Assembly (NCBI GenBank): GCA_964023275.1
Contig: OZ029917.1
Coordinates: 19,148,488 to 19,212,487, forward strand
Reading direction: 5' to 3'
DNA length: 64,000 bases
Source: Norana najaformis
Taxonomy: Eukaryota; Annelida; Clitellata; Crassiclitellata; Hormogastridae
In this document: positions 13,001 to 24,345 of the stretch, in pieces
How the letters are laid out: each line of letters begins with the position of its first letter
How positions within the stretch are numbered: the stretch's first letter is position 1
Translations under genes and position numbers: made by a program
Notes under the pieces: generated by a model
Seen by the model: the letters and a program-made list of their open reading frames with translations, nothing else
What the model was told of the DNA's origin: nothing
The model's database searches: none

Positions 13001-15774
13001 CCGATGCAGACGTCAAGCTCAAGAAACCAAAAGGCTCTGGTGGGTTCAACATAGGACTTCCATCATTTGGAATGAAAGGAAAAGGACCAAAAGTGGAAGG
13101 TGATTTTGATGCAGACTTACCAAAAGTTAAATGCGATATTGATGCCAACATTGATGCCAATCTCCCTGAAGCAGATCTCAAACTGAAAAAGCCCAAGGCA
13201 TCGGGAGATGGAGGCTTTCATATTGGTGTTCCATCGTTTGGAGTAAAAGGTCCTAAAGTAGAAGGCGATTTTGATGCAGACATTCCGAAAGTCAAAGGGG
13301 ATCTTGATGTCGATCTTCCCGATGCAGACGTCAAGCTCAAGAAACCAAAAGGCTCTGGTGGGTTCAACATAGGACTTCCATCATTTGGAATGAAAGGAAA
13401 AGGACCAAAAGCGGAAGGTGATTTTGATGCAGACTTACCAAAAGTTAAATACGATACTGATGCCAAATTTCAAGCCAATCTCCCTGAAGCAGATCTCAAA
13501 CTGAAAAAGCCCAAGGCATCGGGAGATGCAGGCTTTCATATTGGTCGTCCATCATTTGGACTTAAAGGTCCTAAAGTGGAAGGCGATTTTGATGCGGACA
13601 TTCCGAAAGTCAAAGGGGATCTTGATGTCGATCTTCCCGATGCAGACGTCAAGCTCAAGAAACCAAAAGGCTCTGGTGGGTTCAACATAGGACTTCCATC
13701 ATTTGGAATGAAAGGAAAAGGACCAAAAATGGAAGGTGATTTTGATGCAGACTTACCAAAAGTTAAATGCGATACTGATGCCGACTTTCAAGCCAATCTC
13801 CCCGAAGCAGATCTCAAACTGAAAAAGCCCAAGGCATCGGGAGATGGAGGCTTTCATATTGGTGTTCCATCGTTTGGAGTAAAAGGTCCTAAAGTAGAAG
13901 GCGAAATTGATGCAGACATTCCGAAAGTCAAAGGGGATCTTGATGTCGATCTTCCCGATGCAGATGTCAAGCTCAAGAAACCAAAAGGCTCTGGTGGGTT
14001 CAACATAGGACTTCCATCTTTTGGATTGAAAGGAAAAGGACCAAAAGTGGAAGGTGATTTTGATGCAGACTTGTCAAATGTAGAAGGCGATATTGTTGCC
14101 AACATTGGTCAGGAAAAGTCTAAAGGAAATATGCCAGAGTTGAAGGTTAAGGCAAGTGGCAAATTACCTGCGTTTGAGAAGAACACAGAATTACCTAGTG
14201 CATCAAAAAGTGGGGAATACAGTATTGATCTTCCAAAATTTGGATTGCTTGAAAGTGGAGGAAAAGGTTTTGATGGATTAGAAGGAAATGTTGGTGCTGG
14301 AATGAAAATGAAAAGCCATGATATTGATATAGATGCGGGTAAAAAAAAATCGAGCGGTGGAATGCATTTTAGTTTTCCTAAATTCGGAGGAAAGTTTAAA
14401 GGTGGAAAAGGTGAAGCAGATTTTGAAGCAGGGCCACCCAAGCTTGAGGGTGTCCATTATGTTGAAGCAGCTCTTCCAACTGGATATAGGAATGTAAAGA
14501 TGCATAGCGCTTCAGGTGATGAGAGTTTAAAGATTGGTCTTCCAACGTTTAATCTTGGGGGCAAAACTATGGAAGCAGACCTTTCTGCAAGCACCAGTGT
14601 AGATGTACCAAATCTCAAAGGTGAAGCAAATGCGAACATATCAGGTGGTGAACTACGCACTGGAAAATATCATGGCGATGAAAGTCAGGCAGAGACTCCA
14701 GTGTATGGAGTTAAAGGAAAAGCCCCTAAAATTCAAGGAGATATAAATGCTGGAAAGATGAGTAGACGAGGTGCACAGAATGAGATTTCAGAACTTGATG
14801 CATCAGCTTCCATCCATATAGGCCCTGAAATGGGCATTGAGACTCCTCAAAGAAAATTGAAAGCAAACAAACCAAGCAAAAGTCTAAGTGGAAGCATGGA
14901 CTTGGGTCAAATTGATGATTATACAGCACCTGGATTAAAAGTAGAGTCTGGCAAAGGTTCTACCATTGGAGATAAGATACGTAATTTCTTTCACATAAAG
15001 AAAGGAAAATCAGAAAAGTACAAATTGCAGGGTGCAGTTGGGGCAAGTGGCAGCATGGACCTGAAACCTAGCTACAAACCTGGTGATACTGGTGCTACTG
15101 CAGCAGACACCAATTGGAAAGGTAAAAAGATAAGGGAAAGACCACACAGCATTGGTCCTAGTACAGAATTGCATCTAGGGCAACAAAATGTAGAGCTGAG
15201 ATATGTTTCACCTAAAGCAGGCTTTGACAATGCACCTGGAGACATCGATTTAAATTTTGGAACACCATCTGCCGAGATTAAACCATTCAGACAAGAGGGT
15301 AAAACTCACAGGTACAATGCAGATATACTGACTAGCCAAACAGCTTCAGGAAAACTATCCTCTTCTTACAAAATCGAGGGACATGCTGATGCTGGGAAAC
15401 CTTGGAGTCAGAGTGAAGGAAAAGGTTTTGCTACCAGCTACAATGCTGGAGCAGACACTGATTTTGGCAGCATGCACAGAGAAGCTGCAGTTGATGTGCC
15501 ATCTTCATACGTTGGTGGAGGTGTGCATACGTCAGGTACACCTTCTTACAGTACCAAATTGGAGTCTAAACCCGCTGCAATGCAGAAGAAAGTTGGGTCG
15601 GGAAACTCTGGAGAAAATAAGAAAACTACTTCAGAAGGTGGTCTAAAGATGACATCTGAATTCCATCAATATGGAAATGTTCAAGTTGCACCGGGCGGAA
15701 TTAACCTACACTCCCAAACAACGCAATCTCGTTCACATGACAAAAAAAAGAGAAGCTCAAATTCCGATGCCTAA
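4025..15774 (+). CDS. AHNAK/periaxin-like giant scaffold protein, terminal exon
   Basis: The exon runs about 3,915 codons to TAA. The first in-frame TTG (4054) is not a real start. Translation begins inside a PDZ domain: GDQITDIS, then a helix SDEAKKLLAML and a strand IKLTVK, closely matching the second PDZ half of periaxin and AHNAK. Residues 48-3333 (counted from 4054) are 31 repeats of 106 aa, each a dimer of related 55- and 51-aa halves built around GDFDADxPKVK, LPxADxKLKKP and GxPSFGxKG. Residues 3334-3906 hold degenerate repeats and end in the basic DKKKRSSNSDA. In vertebrates, AHNAK and periaxin scaffold membrane-associated complexes, dimerise through PDZ strand exchange, and encode the repeats in one giant exon as here. 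Only one cysteine occurs per unit. Family membership is near certain; AHNAK versus periaxin cannot be settled, and the function here is inferred. The first PDZ half lies upstream and was not found. Confidence 0.93.
4195..14052 (+). repeat. 31 x 318-bp coding tandem array
   Basis: 31 consecutive units of exactly 318 bp (9,858 bp) without an indel. Synonymous sites are nearly invariant, especially in the second half of each unit. A few sites vary in mosaic combinations: Ile or Thr after KCD; NIDAN or NFQAN; GDA or GDG; Leu, Val or Arg before PSFG; Val or Leu after it; GCA or GCG; CCC or CCT. Three units (15, 26, 30) carry Tyr in place of Cys in KVKCD, always with the Arg variant. Unit 31 and the broken 32nd unit (from 14053) diverge most, as expected at the edge of an array homogenised by unequal exchange. 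Confidence 0.97.
9601..11508 (+). repeat. Higher-order duplication of three repeat units
   Basis: Units 18-20 (9601-10554) and 21-23 (10555-11508) carry the same ordered set of variants. These include silent ones: CATCCGG in the third unit, CACATT in the first, and CTTAAAGG in the second. I saw no difference between the two 954-bp blocks. The marker after 11508 (GGAGAT instead of GGTGAT) breaks the match. This points to a very recent three-unit duplication or conversion. Confidence 0.85.
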
Positions 15775-18700
15775 TGATCCTGATAATCAGGATGTGTTAC
15801 TCATTGTTTTGTGCTAGTGCTGTCAAATACTCTTGTGGTAATGACCCAAACTGTCTAATATTTATCCCACAAATTGTGCATATTTACATGCCTGAACTGC
15901 TGCAGTAGATATTTATCTGATACTAAATTAAATGCTTTCACAATTATAGATTCATTGCTAAATAGTTGTTCTAATTGTTTTGAGCATTTATATAATCTTC
16001 CAACTGCATTTTACACTAAGAGACAACATCAAACTTTATCAAAAACCTCTATTTTACATGCATTCTATTAAAATCATCATCAGTGGTGCATTAAGCTGTG
16101 GACCAACCACGTTAGCAGCTTCTCGTGTATCTTCTGTTATAAGTAGTGTTTACCCGAATGACTTGCAAACTTTTTTGTTATCAACTTTTCTACTGTTTTA
16201 TATATAAGTTAATCTTTCAAAATATTTTTTGAAGAAACTTGTTAAAAGTTAGTAGTTATGTTTTTAAATAGCTCTTCATGCTGAACACTTTTCAAAGATA
16301 TTTACTTGTAACTGTTCATTATCGTGTACCAAGTTAAATTCATGATTGCTCCATTGTTATGGCTAAGGCAAACTGCATCAGTCTTTCAGAAGGGCACCTC
16401 TGACTGTAATCTTGGTAGATCATTTGAAATGATACAAAACTGGTGATCCATTCATAACAACAGTCTTGAGTTAATCCAGAATGCCCTTGCTCATGCTGCT
16501 GCCTGAACTCCTAAATCATGCCATATCACCTCTGTACTCAACCTACACGCTGATAGGAAGTAACCCAAAAAACAAAATTCAGATGCCTTACAAAAATTAA
16601 ACTTGTATAGACTATCATACTTATCCTTCTTCTCTCAGTACTTATCTACCTAGCCACTGCAAATTTAAATTCCATCTACTGCATGTATCCATTTGTGTAA
16701 CTGCTCCACCTACAGGTATTTAAAAACCAAACTTTTCAACACTTTGCTTATGCATTTTGTAGTGATTGAGCATTTCATCACTGAGAATACAAATACAAAT
16801 GCTATCTATAAAAGGATATACTTCCAGGTTTTAGGATTACTGTCTTTATGTCTGCTATGAAGCCAAAAAATCTTCAAGCCTAGGATCCCAAGTTCCAAGA
16901 GCTCACATTTAAGAACCTGTAATAAATACATCCATAAGATAACTCTTTATCATGCAGCAATAATGAAGAACAATCTGAGAAAGGAACATTTTGCATTGAA
17001 ATTATGCTTAACCAAATTACATGATACAATATTCCACTATAATATAAAGTGAAAGCATACAAAAAACACCAAGGCATCTCAAGCCATGTAATCATAATCC
17101 TCACCACAAAGAGAATAATCGGATGGTCTATACGCCTGCATATGGAGTTCCATATACAGTTGTCAAATTCCACATGACATGCATTCTTGCTACAAAACAA
17201 CAGTAGACGTAAAATAGCAATTTGAACTCCTCTAGTGTTTTCACCCTGGCACCATCGCTGCCACTGCCCTCACCACTCCCCACCAGCCATAGTTTGGGGA
17301 CAAATCCCCATTTTAATCTACTCATGCAATACAGAGATTAATTCAAATTTATATCAATTTTTCCCAACATAAGCAAATGCCAAGCCTGTTATAAGCTGTA
17401 ATAGTTATAATACAGTCACTGAAGTCAAGGCAATTTCATAAGCAACAGTACATAAGTTTCACAAGTGTATATAGACCAAAATCTTGCAGGAATGAGTGCA
17501 AAGAATACTTACCTTAGAAAATTTCAAAAAACCTCTGCACACTATCACAGATCATGTTGACCAAATTTGCTAATCCAACACTCAGGAACTCATTATCTCT
17601 TAACACAACACCTGCTTGTAGTTACTTCAAAAGTAGCTTGAAATGACATTCAGTAAGTAAGATAAGGCTGCTTAAAAACATAACATTTCTGCAAATATTA
17701 ATAAACACTTTAAAAATTCTGTTTTACTTTCACTTTATTTTATCTCTAATTTCTCTGTGCAGTTTATTGTCTAATGTTTTCACATGTACAACATGATGAC
17801 TGACTGTAATTATCAAACAGTAGTTCATAACCTTTCACTCACTCACCATTTGCTTTTGTTAACGATTTCACAATTACATTGACTATACATAATAGCTGTA
17901 AATCATAATCTTTCAATTCACTTGTACTCATTTTTATGCACAAATGATCTAGGCCTAAACCATATTTCTCTTCTGCCTGAAACAAAGCTATGATTGTACA
18001 TAAAATGGTTTAAATAATTATTTAATGCCAGTGTCCAGTACTGTTATTCATTATTGTTGGCATCATTACAGATAGTTGCTGTTTAGAGTCTAATTGCTGA
18101 TGAAACTAGGTGATCTGTTAGCAAGACCTTCATCCTGTTTGGTCATACCTGTTGTATGCCACCTATGACCATATGGAACTAACGTTGTGTAATGACATTT
18201 AGATTCCTTGGCAGCAATAGTGGCCTTTGATTTGATATGATTTATAGAAAATGCCTGCATGTTTCCTGATACATTTAAAACCAAGAATGGTCAAGGAAAG
18301 AAAGAAGGGAACAGATGAAGCTGAAAAGAATTACACCTCCGTTAAAATTGTCCTGTGTAGTAATTCATTATTCCTTGCATCACTGCCACAAAAGTAGACC
18401 ATTTCAGACTTGATGCCTAAATCAAGTTTGAAGTGAATTTTCCTGTTACATCAGTGGTGGAACCGAAATTGTGCATATGAAGGCCAATAAGGGGTCTGGG
18501 GCAGTGCCTCAGCTGTAACAAGGGTCAAAACCCTGGTCAGGGAGTCAGGACAAAGCTCAGAGCATTTACAAAGCCATGGAAATACTTTTTAATACTTGTA
18601 AATTTTAGCATGTTTTTAGTAGAGGATTATAAACCCAAAAGCTTAAACATATTAATAATGCAAATGTGCACAGTATATATATGAAATATTTTTATACAGT

Positions 18701-20185
18701 GATTGTATAGCCAAGATGTTGCACCTTTTCAGTGCAATAATTCACTAAGATACTTAATCAATAATAATAGGATTAGTCATCATGCACTTGTTAATAGACA
18801 AGAAAAATATTAAAACATCCGTAAACCTATTATATCACATTTGTAGGCCCATATCCGATGTTTGGCACTTTGCCCTTGTCAAAGCTTTTACACACAATTG
18901 CAATGTCTTCTAACATTAGACACCAGTGTGACTAGATAGCAGCTCCTCAAGACCCAACACTGAATTCTCAAGTGCTGACTTTCTCAACTGATTTTTACAT
19001 ACATGTGTAAGATACATATATGTATGGTTTATATTAATAAGTATAACATACATATATGTATGGTTTATATTAATATGTTAGAATTCTGATCAACTGTATA
19101 TTTCACTTACTTAAAGCACGCAGAAAAGTACGCTTATGGCGAAGGATTCAAGGCGAGTATAGCAAAGTTCAGGCTGCCCTGAGATTTGCTGATTCAATGA
19201 TCAAAACCAGTCTCATCCTGGTTCCACTCATATATGACATCCTGCAACAAATTATGAAATCAATCCAAAGCTGAAGAAGCTCCATCTCTTTGTAATGATA
19301 TTCATTAGAGAGTAGCACTGTAGCATACACTATTAAGATACTCCCAAAACATCGTCCACCAAGTTTGTCTGCTCGTCATCCAATTTGCCTCAAAGATTTT
19401 GGCTCATAATCAGACTGCTCCCAATCTCTAAGTTTTCAGCTTTGCCTCTTATTAGATGCCTTTGAATAAATTGGCTCTTTTGGCAGTGATATCAATGAGG
19501 CCAAGACCCACAAGAAAGAAACCAAGGCCAGGACCCACAAGACCAAGGCTAAAACCGGGAGCTATAAGACTTAGGTTTAGACCAAGGCCAGGACCTACAC
19601 AGGCCAAAGCTAAGGCCTAGGCCAATACAAATAAATGTAACTATGGATTATTGACATGTATTTTAAATTTAAATGAAGACGATGATGATAGTGGTGGTGG
19701 TGGTGGTGGCGGCAGCGGCGACGACGACGATGATGATGAAAAGTAAGACAGGTAAAGGCAGCATACTAGTCTCTACAGCAAGTCCTCTGATGCATGGTCA
19801 TGATATAAAAGAATCATTCAGCTGAGGTGCAAACATGATAAAATCAATCCAACAATAGGTCACACTTTAACCTCCTACCTTGCATTGCTACTCATTTACT
19901 GACCAACAGAAGATGAAGGTGCCATGATGCCATCACTGGTGTGGTATTTCACAGACAGTAAGTAACTCATTTGTCTTAACTTCACCGTGCCTGCCATTGT
20001 TCTAACACCATAATGGGTAGCACAACATTTGATCATTTCATTATAGACCTATTCATACACAGAACAGAATGGTTACCCATTTGCTTTCTTCGCCTAACCT
20101 GGCACCTGATAACAAAATCATTTAGAATCCCTAAATACATGTAGCTTTAAAATGAGGTAGACTGTCATTGCATAGTTTCTTGAGA
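15775..20185. other. 3' UTR and gene-poor downstream DNA
   Basis: The first several hundred bases are probably the 3' UTR of the AHNAK-like gene, but no poly(A) signal can be singled out (ATTAAA near 16067 and AATAAA near 16921 are candidates). The rest is AT-rich, with no ORF that looks coding. It contains an imperfect tandem duplication at 19012-19075 (period 36), degenerate CAAGGCCAGGACC-type repeats at about 19495-19630, and a GGT/GAC/GAT triplet run at about 19678-19740. Confidence 0.5.
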
Positions 20186-20265
20186 TAGTATATGTGCTTT
20201 GCCAACAGAGCCGTGGACAAATGGAACGGTCTCAGTGCAGCCACACCGGGGTACAACTCCCTGGC
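20186..20265 (+). mobile_element. Possible LINE ORF2 C-terminal scrap
   Basis: Translates to FANRAVDKWNGLSAAT, which resembles the F-x-NR-V-x-WN-LP block near the C-terminus of many non-LTR retrotransposon proteins. It is too short for a firm family call. Confidence 0.4.
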
Positions 20266-20507
20266 GTCCGAGACTAGCGATCGAATCTATCACAGAATTA
20301 GGATAGTGCGTTATCTGGGCAGTAGCCCTCCTCGCACGCATGTCATCACACAAGGCTGTGTTAATAAGTTACTAAATATGACTATATAGATCTACCTACA
20401 CGCTGCCAAGAACTTCAAGTGGACTCCCAAAGATGGCGTAAAAACTTGACGTTCTTGCGTCATAAAATAATTATAACATCTAAATGGCCTTAGCTGTCGA
20501 ACTCTGG

Positions 20508-20575
20508 TCATTGTGCGAATTTAGCTGGCGAGTGCATCTTTTCATTGTGCGAATTTAGCTGGCGACTGCATCTTT
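20508..20575 (+). repeat. Tandem duplication, 34-bp unit x 2
   Basis: Two adjacent copies of a 34-bp unit beginning TCATTGTGCGAATTTAGC that differ at one base (GAG versus GAC). Non-coding. Confidence 0.9.
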
Positions 20576-20636
20576 TCCATACATATTTTCAGGGTGATTA
20601 TGTCGTATAATTCCAATGTGGTAGCATAACACCATA

Positions 20637-20687
20637 AGCATAACCAAAGATGTTAATAAGGGAATTATTAACATCTTTGAGCATAAC
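20637..20687. mobile_element. Tiny hairpin flanked by 8-bp direct repeats
   Basis: A perfect 15-bp inverted repeat (CAAAGATGTTAATAA at 20645-20659 and its complement at 20665-20679) with a 5-base loop. It is directly bordered by AGCATAAC on both sides (20637-20644 and 20680-20687). This has the shape of a minimal inverted-repeat insertion with an 8-bp target duplication. A third AGCATAAC at 20623-20630 means a local duplication is also possible. Confidence 0.5.
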
Positions 20688-21714
20688 TATGCAAATCGTG
20701 GCAAATTAATATTCAAAACGTCAAAGACCGTGTCCAATCTCCCAAGATATTTGATTTCAACAAGAGGGCCACTTTCAACGACTCACGTGCGTCTAAAGTT
20801 GCAACATAACGGTCGTTTTGCGACAATTGGCTTGACATGCATGCTGAGCGTCTCATGAGACGTGACCCTTCAGCGCGGAACTACTTTTGTTGACGCCTAC
20901 AGCTTCATGTATTCTCTGGAGTTGCTAAGTAGGGTTCGATTCCAGGTATGGACAGTAAGCATGTACACTCCTATTTGCATTTTAATGACGCCTAGATATA
21001 CGCAAACGTGGTATTAGGCCTATGTATATTTGGCCATATCATCCTATTATATTTATATATATAGCTTTTCAACATTTTAACGTTTAAGCTTACTTATTTT
21101 AGCAACACCGATGCTTTATGTAAAGGTGCGAATATTCTTCTGCAGTTGAGTTAGTCCTACATAAGTTGGGCCGATATAATCCGATTGACTGATTTAGCTG
21201 GATTGATTCACTAGCATTTAGTAAGCGAGAAATGTGTATAGATTAGATTACATGTATATTAGCAATAACAATGACAATAACAATAATATATGCAGCTGCA
21301 TGTAGATTAATTTACAGTGTATACTTGATCACAAGAAGAAAGCGTTTCTGGTTTCCATGGATTAAATGCTTCCTAGCTATTTCCATAGCAACCGAATGAT
21401 ATCCGAGGACCGTTCGTCTCAGATGGCATCGATGATGCGGGCCTAACGTGTCTGTCAGTCGCCATTGCTCGAGATGCCAGCTGCTGTCTGCGACAGCACC
21501 GACTGGTGTGGAAGAATTGCCGGCGACAGCAATGCACTTGCCCGAACGGCGGCCATCTTCAGCCAAGCATATCCGACACCCGCCTTTAACGGGTAGATAT
21601 ATATCATATATATGTATATACACACTACCCTACTCTACGAGAAAACTATTCCACTCTATCCAACTTTGCAGTGCAATAATACAATACTAGGTGATACTAC
21701 ATAGTGACTTATGT

Positions 21715-21985
21715 AATTGTAATCGTAAGCTCGAGATTTCTACAGCGCCTAACGAAAGTTAAGTCACAGAAACCAGCTAATTCACAGGCACTCATCAAAA
21801 CAAAATCGAAAGGCAGGAAGGGTTTGGTTCGAGGACAAGTCCAAGAGTCAGGCAGGCAGACAGTTAAATGGCTACGGTGGAAGGTGTTTGGAATTGGAGC
21901 GGAAAGAGAGATACGGGGAATAGGAAGAATCAGGATAGGATTTGTGAAGCTTCCACAGTCGAAGAGGAGTGTTTTCAGTTTTGTA
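21715..21985 (-). mobile_element. LINE 3' end, ATTACG-tailed family, copy a
   Basis: On the minus strand this matches the 60-kb copy in order: a CTATCCTGATTC-like block, CTGACTCTTGGAC, TGTGAATTAGCTGGTTTC, TGACTTAACTTTCGTTAGGCGCTG, AAATCTCGAG and CTTACGATTACAAT. It is 5'-truncated, and the ORF part is missing. Confidence 0.7.
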
Positions 21986-22363
21986 TGGGAGCAGGGAGCT
22001 TCTATGTAGGCGATTTAAAGTAGTGTATGCAAAATGTAATAGAGTTTAGCCTACTACATACAGTCCTTGAATAGCCTACAATGCACAGACCTGGTAGACC
22101 GACGAGATATCTGGATGCAGCATCTTCACCATCAGCACATAATGTGCCAGTCGGTGAGCGTAACCGTGCGCTGAAAACGCCAAATCATTCCTTCACATAC
22201 AGCCACGTTCATTAACCCGCCAGTTTTAACTTGTTGCTCTATAGCTTCACTGAGAATTTGAGGAGCACCTTCGATAGATATTTAGAAGGCACTTAGTATC
22301 GTTTGGTTACGGATGCAATGTATTCGTTTGTTCGGCTAGCATAGCAAATACGTATCGAATCGT

Positions 22364-22520
22364 AGTCGTAATCCCGAGATTTCAACAGCGCCCAACGAAA
22401 GCCACGTCACGGAGACCAGCTTATTCACAGGTGCTCATTCAAAACAAAATCGATAGGCAAAAAGGATTCGGTTCCAGGTCAGGATCCAAGGCAGAGACAC
22501 AGCGTGGAAGTTCGGGTTCA
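22364..22520 (-). mobile_element. LINE 3' end, ATTACG-tailed family, copy b
   Basis: A shorter minus-strand copy of the same 3' end. It keeps GAATAAGCTGGTCTCCG, TTTCGTTGGGCGCTG, AAATCTCGG and the ATTACGACTACGA tail. It lies 380 bp beyond copy a, in the same orientation. Confidence 0.75.
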
Positions 22521-24129
22521 GAGTGTGTGGTCGGCATTATTTTACCAAAATATATAGGATATGTTTTCAGAAAAAAATATATATTGTACTGTAATATTTA
22601 AATATATTTTCTACAATAACATTATATTTTCTCATATCAAAGAAAAAACAAGAGATGCCACTGACTTTAAAATTCGTGACCCTTCAACGCGGACAGTAAC
22701 GGACTTGGAGAATTTGACAGAATTTGATAGGCCTACGCATGACACTGAGAGTCACGGACACGGAATTTCGCAAACGCACCTGTTTTTCAGAAAATATCTC
22801 ATGTACCTTGTTTGGCAGAGTTATATAATATGTCGTGTGGAGCTTAATATTTTTCGAAAAGCTTCGATAGGCTTTGTCTCGTGTGTGCATGGAGTACGTA
22901 CAATATGTCTCATTCGTTTCAAACTTCTATTCCTCGTGACATTCTTTATTTCTTCTTCTTTATTGTTTGATATTGATGTGCAGAGAATGCATGATGACCT
23001 CTTATGGTGTGCTGTCTGTTCGCCGCGATTATTGGCCACATTTCAGCTCCATGCAGATCATGGTAACACACTGGAAGCCAAAGAATTCGTTCATCTGATG
23101 TGTTTGCACTTTAGTTTTGATCGGTCTTTACTTGATGCACACCAGTGACTGAAGCAACTTTCTGAGAAACCTCACATACAACATAAATTATGCAAATCAG
23201 CAACTTAATAAAACGTTAAAAGCAAAGGTCGAGCTACCACACTTGTTTAAACTCACCAGAAGCAGAGTGGTCTCCAGGCAGAGATAAATTTTGGTTGAGC
23301 TGCAAAAACGACATCAGCATTCAATGCATTTTAAACCTTCAGGCTTAATAACGCTTGTACTCATATATATTGACCCTGAAAGAATGGATTTCTGGGTTAG
23401 CTCTAGATGGTCTGGCATTCCACGAGTGACGAATCAATCCATGGTAAATACTGACCTAAGTCGCGCCGTTTATTTAACTTAACCTCGCTGTTCTTACCAG
23501 CGCATATCCACAGCACTAGGCAGATAATAATTTCCACGTAATTACACGATAATCGATGGAAACTAACTGATTTCTTTCAGTCAGCTTCAAGTAATTCAGC
23601 GCCTGCACTAGAGTAGGCGCACGGAGGTGGCATTGGGTACCTTCTGAGGAATGACGATGAAAGGAAAGGAAGCGTGGATGGGTGGAGTAAGGGCATTACA
23701 TTTCCCAGTAACAGCTGAGACTTGATACGGGAGCAATTATGCAGCGAAGCCCAATAGCTAATGAAGACGTACTTTCAACGCGGAGACGAAAATACATACA
23801 GTAGAGCGATCATGTCTGACGTCAGAGGGACTGGCGGTTTTCCTGATAGGCCGGTGGATTTCATTACAACTGTCTCGCCAAGTTTATTTCCTAACACTTT
23901 CGCAACAGCAAAGTATTTCAGTTTCGGGGTGCTCGGGAGGTTGAACCCCTTAGCTCTTCTTCTAACCCTCTCAGCTAAGTCACTGAAAAGATGTTGGAGG
24001 AGGTCAAGACCATTGTCACGAAGTGCAGAAAAATCTAGTCCAATCATTTAAAGTGTGTTTTGATGTAACTTAATTACTTACCTATTGATATGGTTTATGG
24101 CTGAGAGCAGGGCATGTTTTATTTTGCTA

Positions 24130-24345
24130 GAATATTCTATATTTGAAAACAGTGACGGTGCAATGCTTGGCCAAAAAACTACAGACACTTATTAATTTGT
24201 TGGAAGTTCTACCTATTTCATCTGCTGAGTGTGAAAGAGGATTCAGTCAAATGAATCTCTATCACACTAGCGGAAGAAACAGGCTTCTGGTGAATTTAAC
24301 GAATGATCTCTTTGATGATTGGCATCAATGGTCCACCTCTTAAAG
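24130..24345 (+). pseudogene. hAT transposase C-terminus, KIAA1586-like, decayed
   Basis: Translates to LPISSAECERGFSQMNL followed by RNRL, the dimerisation-domain signature of hAT transposases such as KIAA1586/ZBED-like proteins. Near 24310 the frame must shift by one base to continue as LFMIGINGPPL, the expected NGPPL motif at the end of this domain. The frameshift and lack of a recognisable upstream catalytic region show a dead fragment. It is a different subfamily from the ZMYM1-like remnant at 365-827. Confidence 0.75.

Noticed and set aside
4314..14105. Thirty or so minus-strand ORFs of 60-98 codons across the array
   Set aside because: They are antisense shadows of the 318-bp repeat. 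The period is divisible by three, so the same antisense frame recurs. They have no independent support.
22561..23148. 195-codon plus-strand ORF
   Set aside because: Long, but with AT-driven composition, no domain, no coherent membrane or signal layout, and no splice context. It is most likely a chance ORF.
23761..24051. Overlapping ORFs of about 90 codons on both strands
   Set aside because: Both strands are open over the same 270 bp and neither gives a recognisable protein. It is composition rather than coding.
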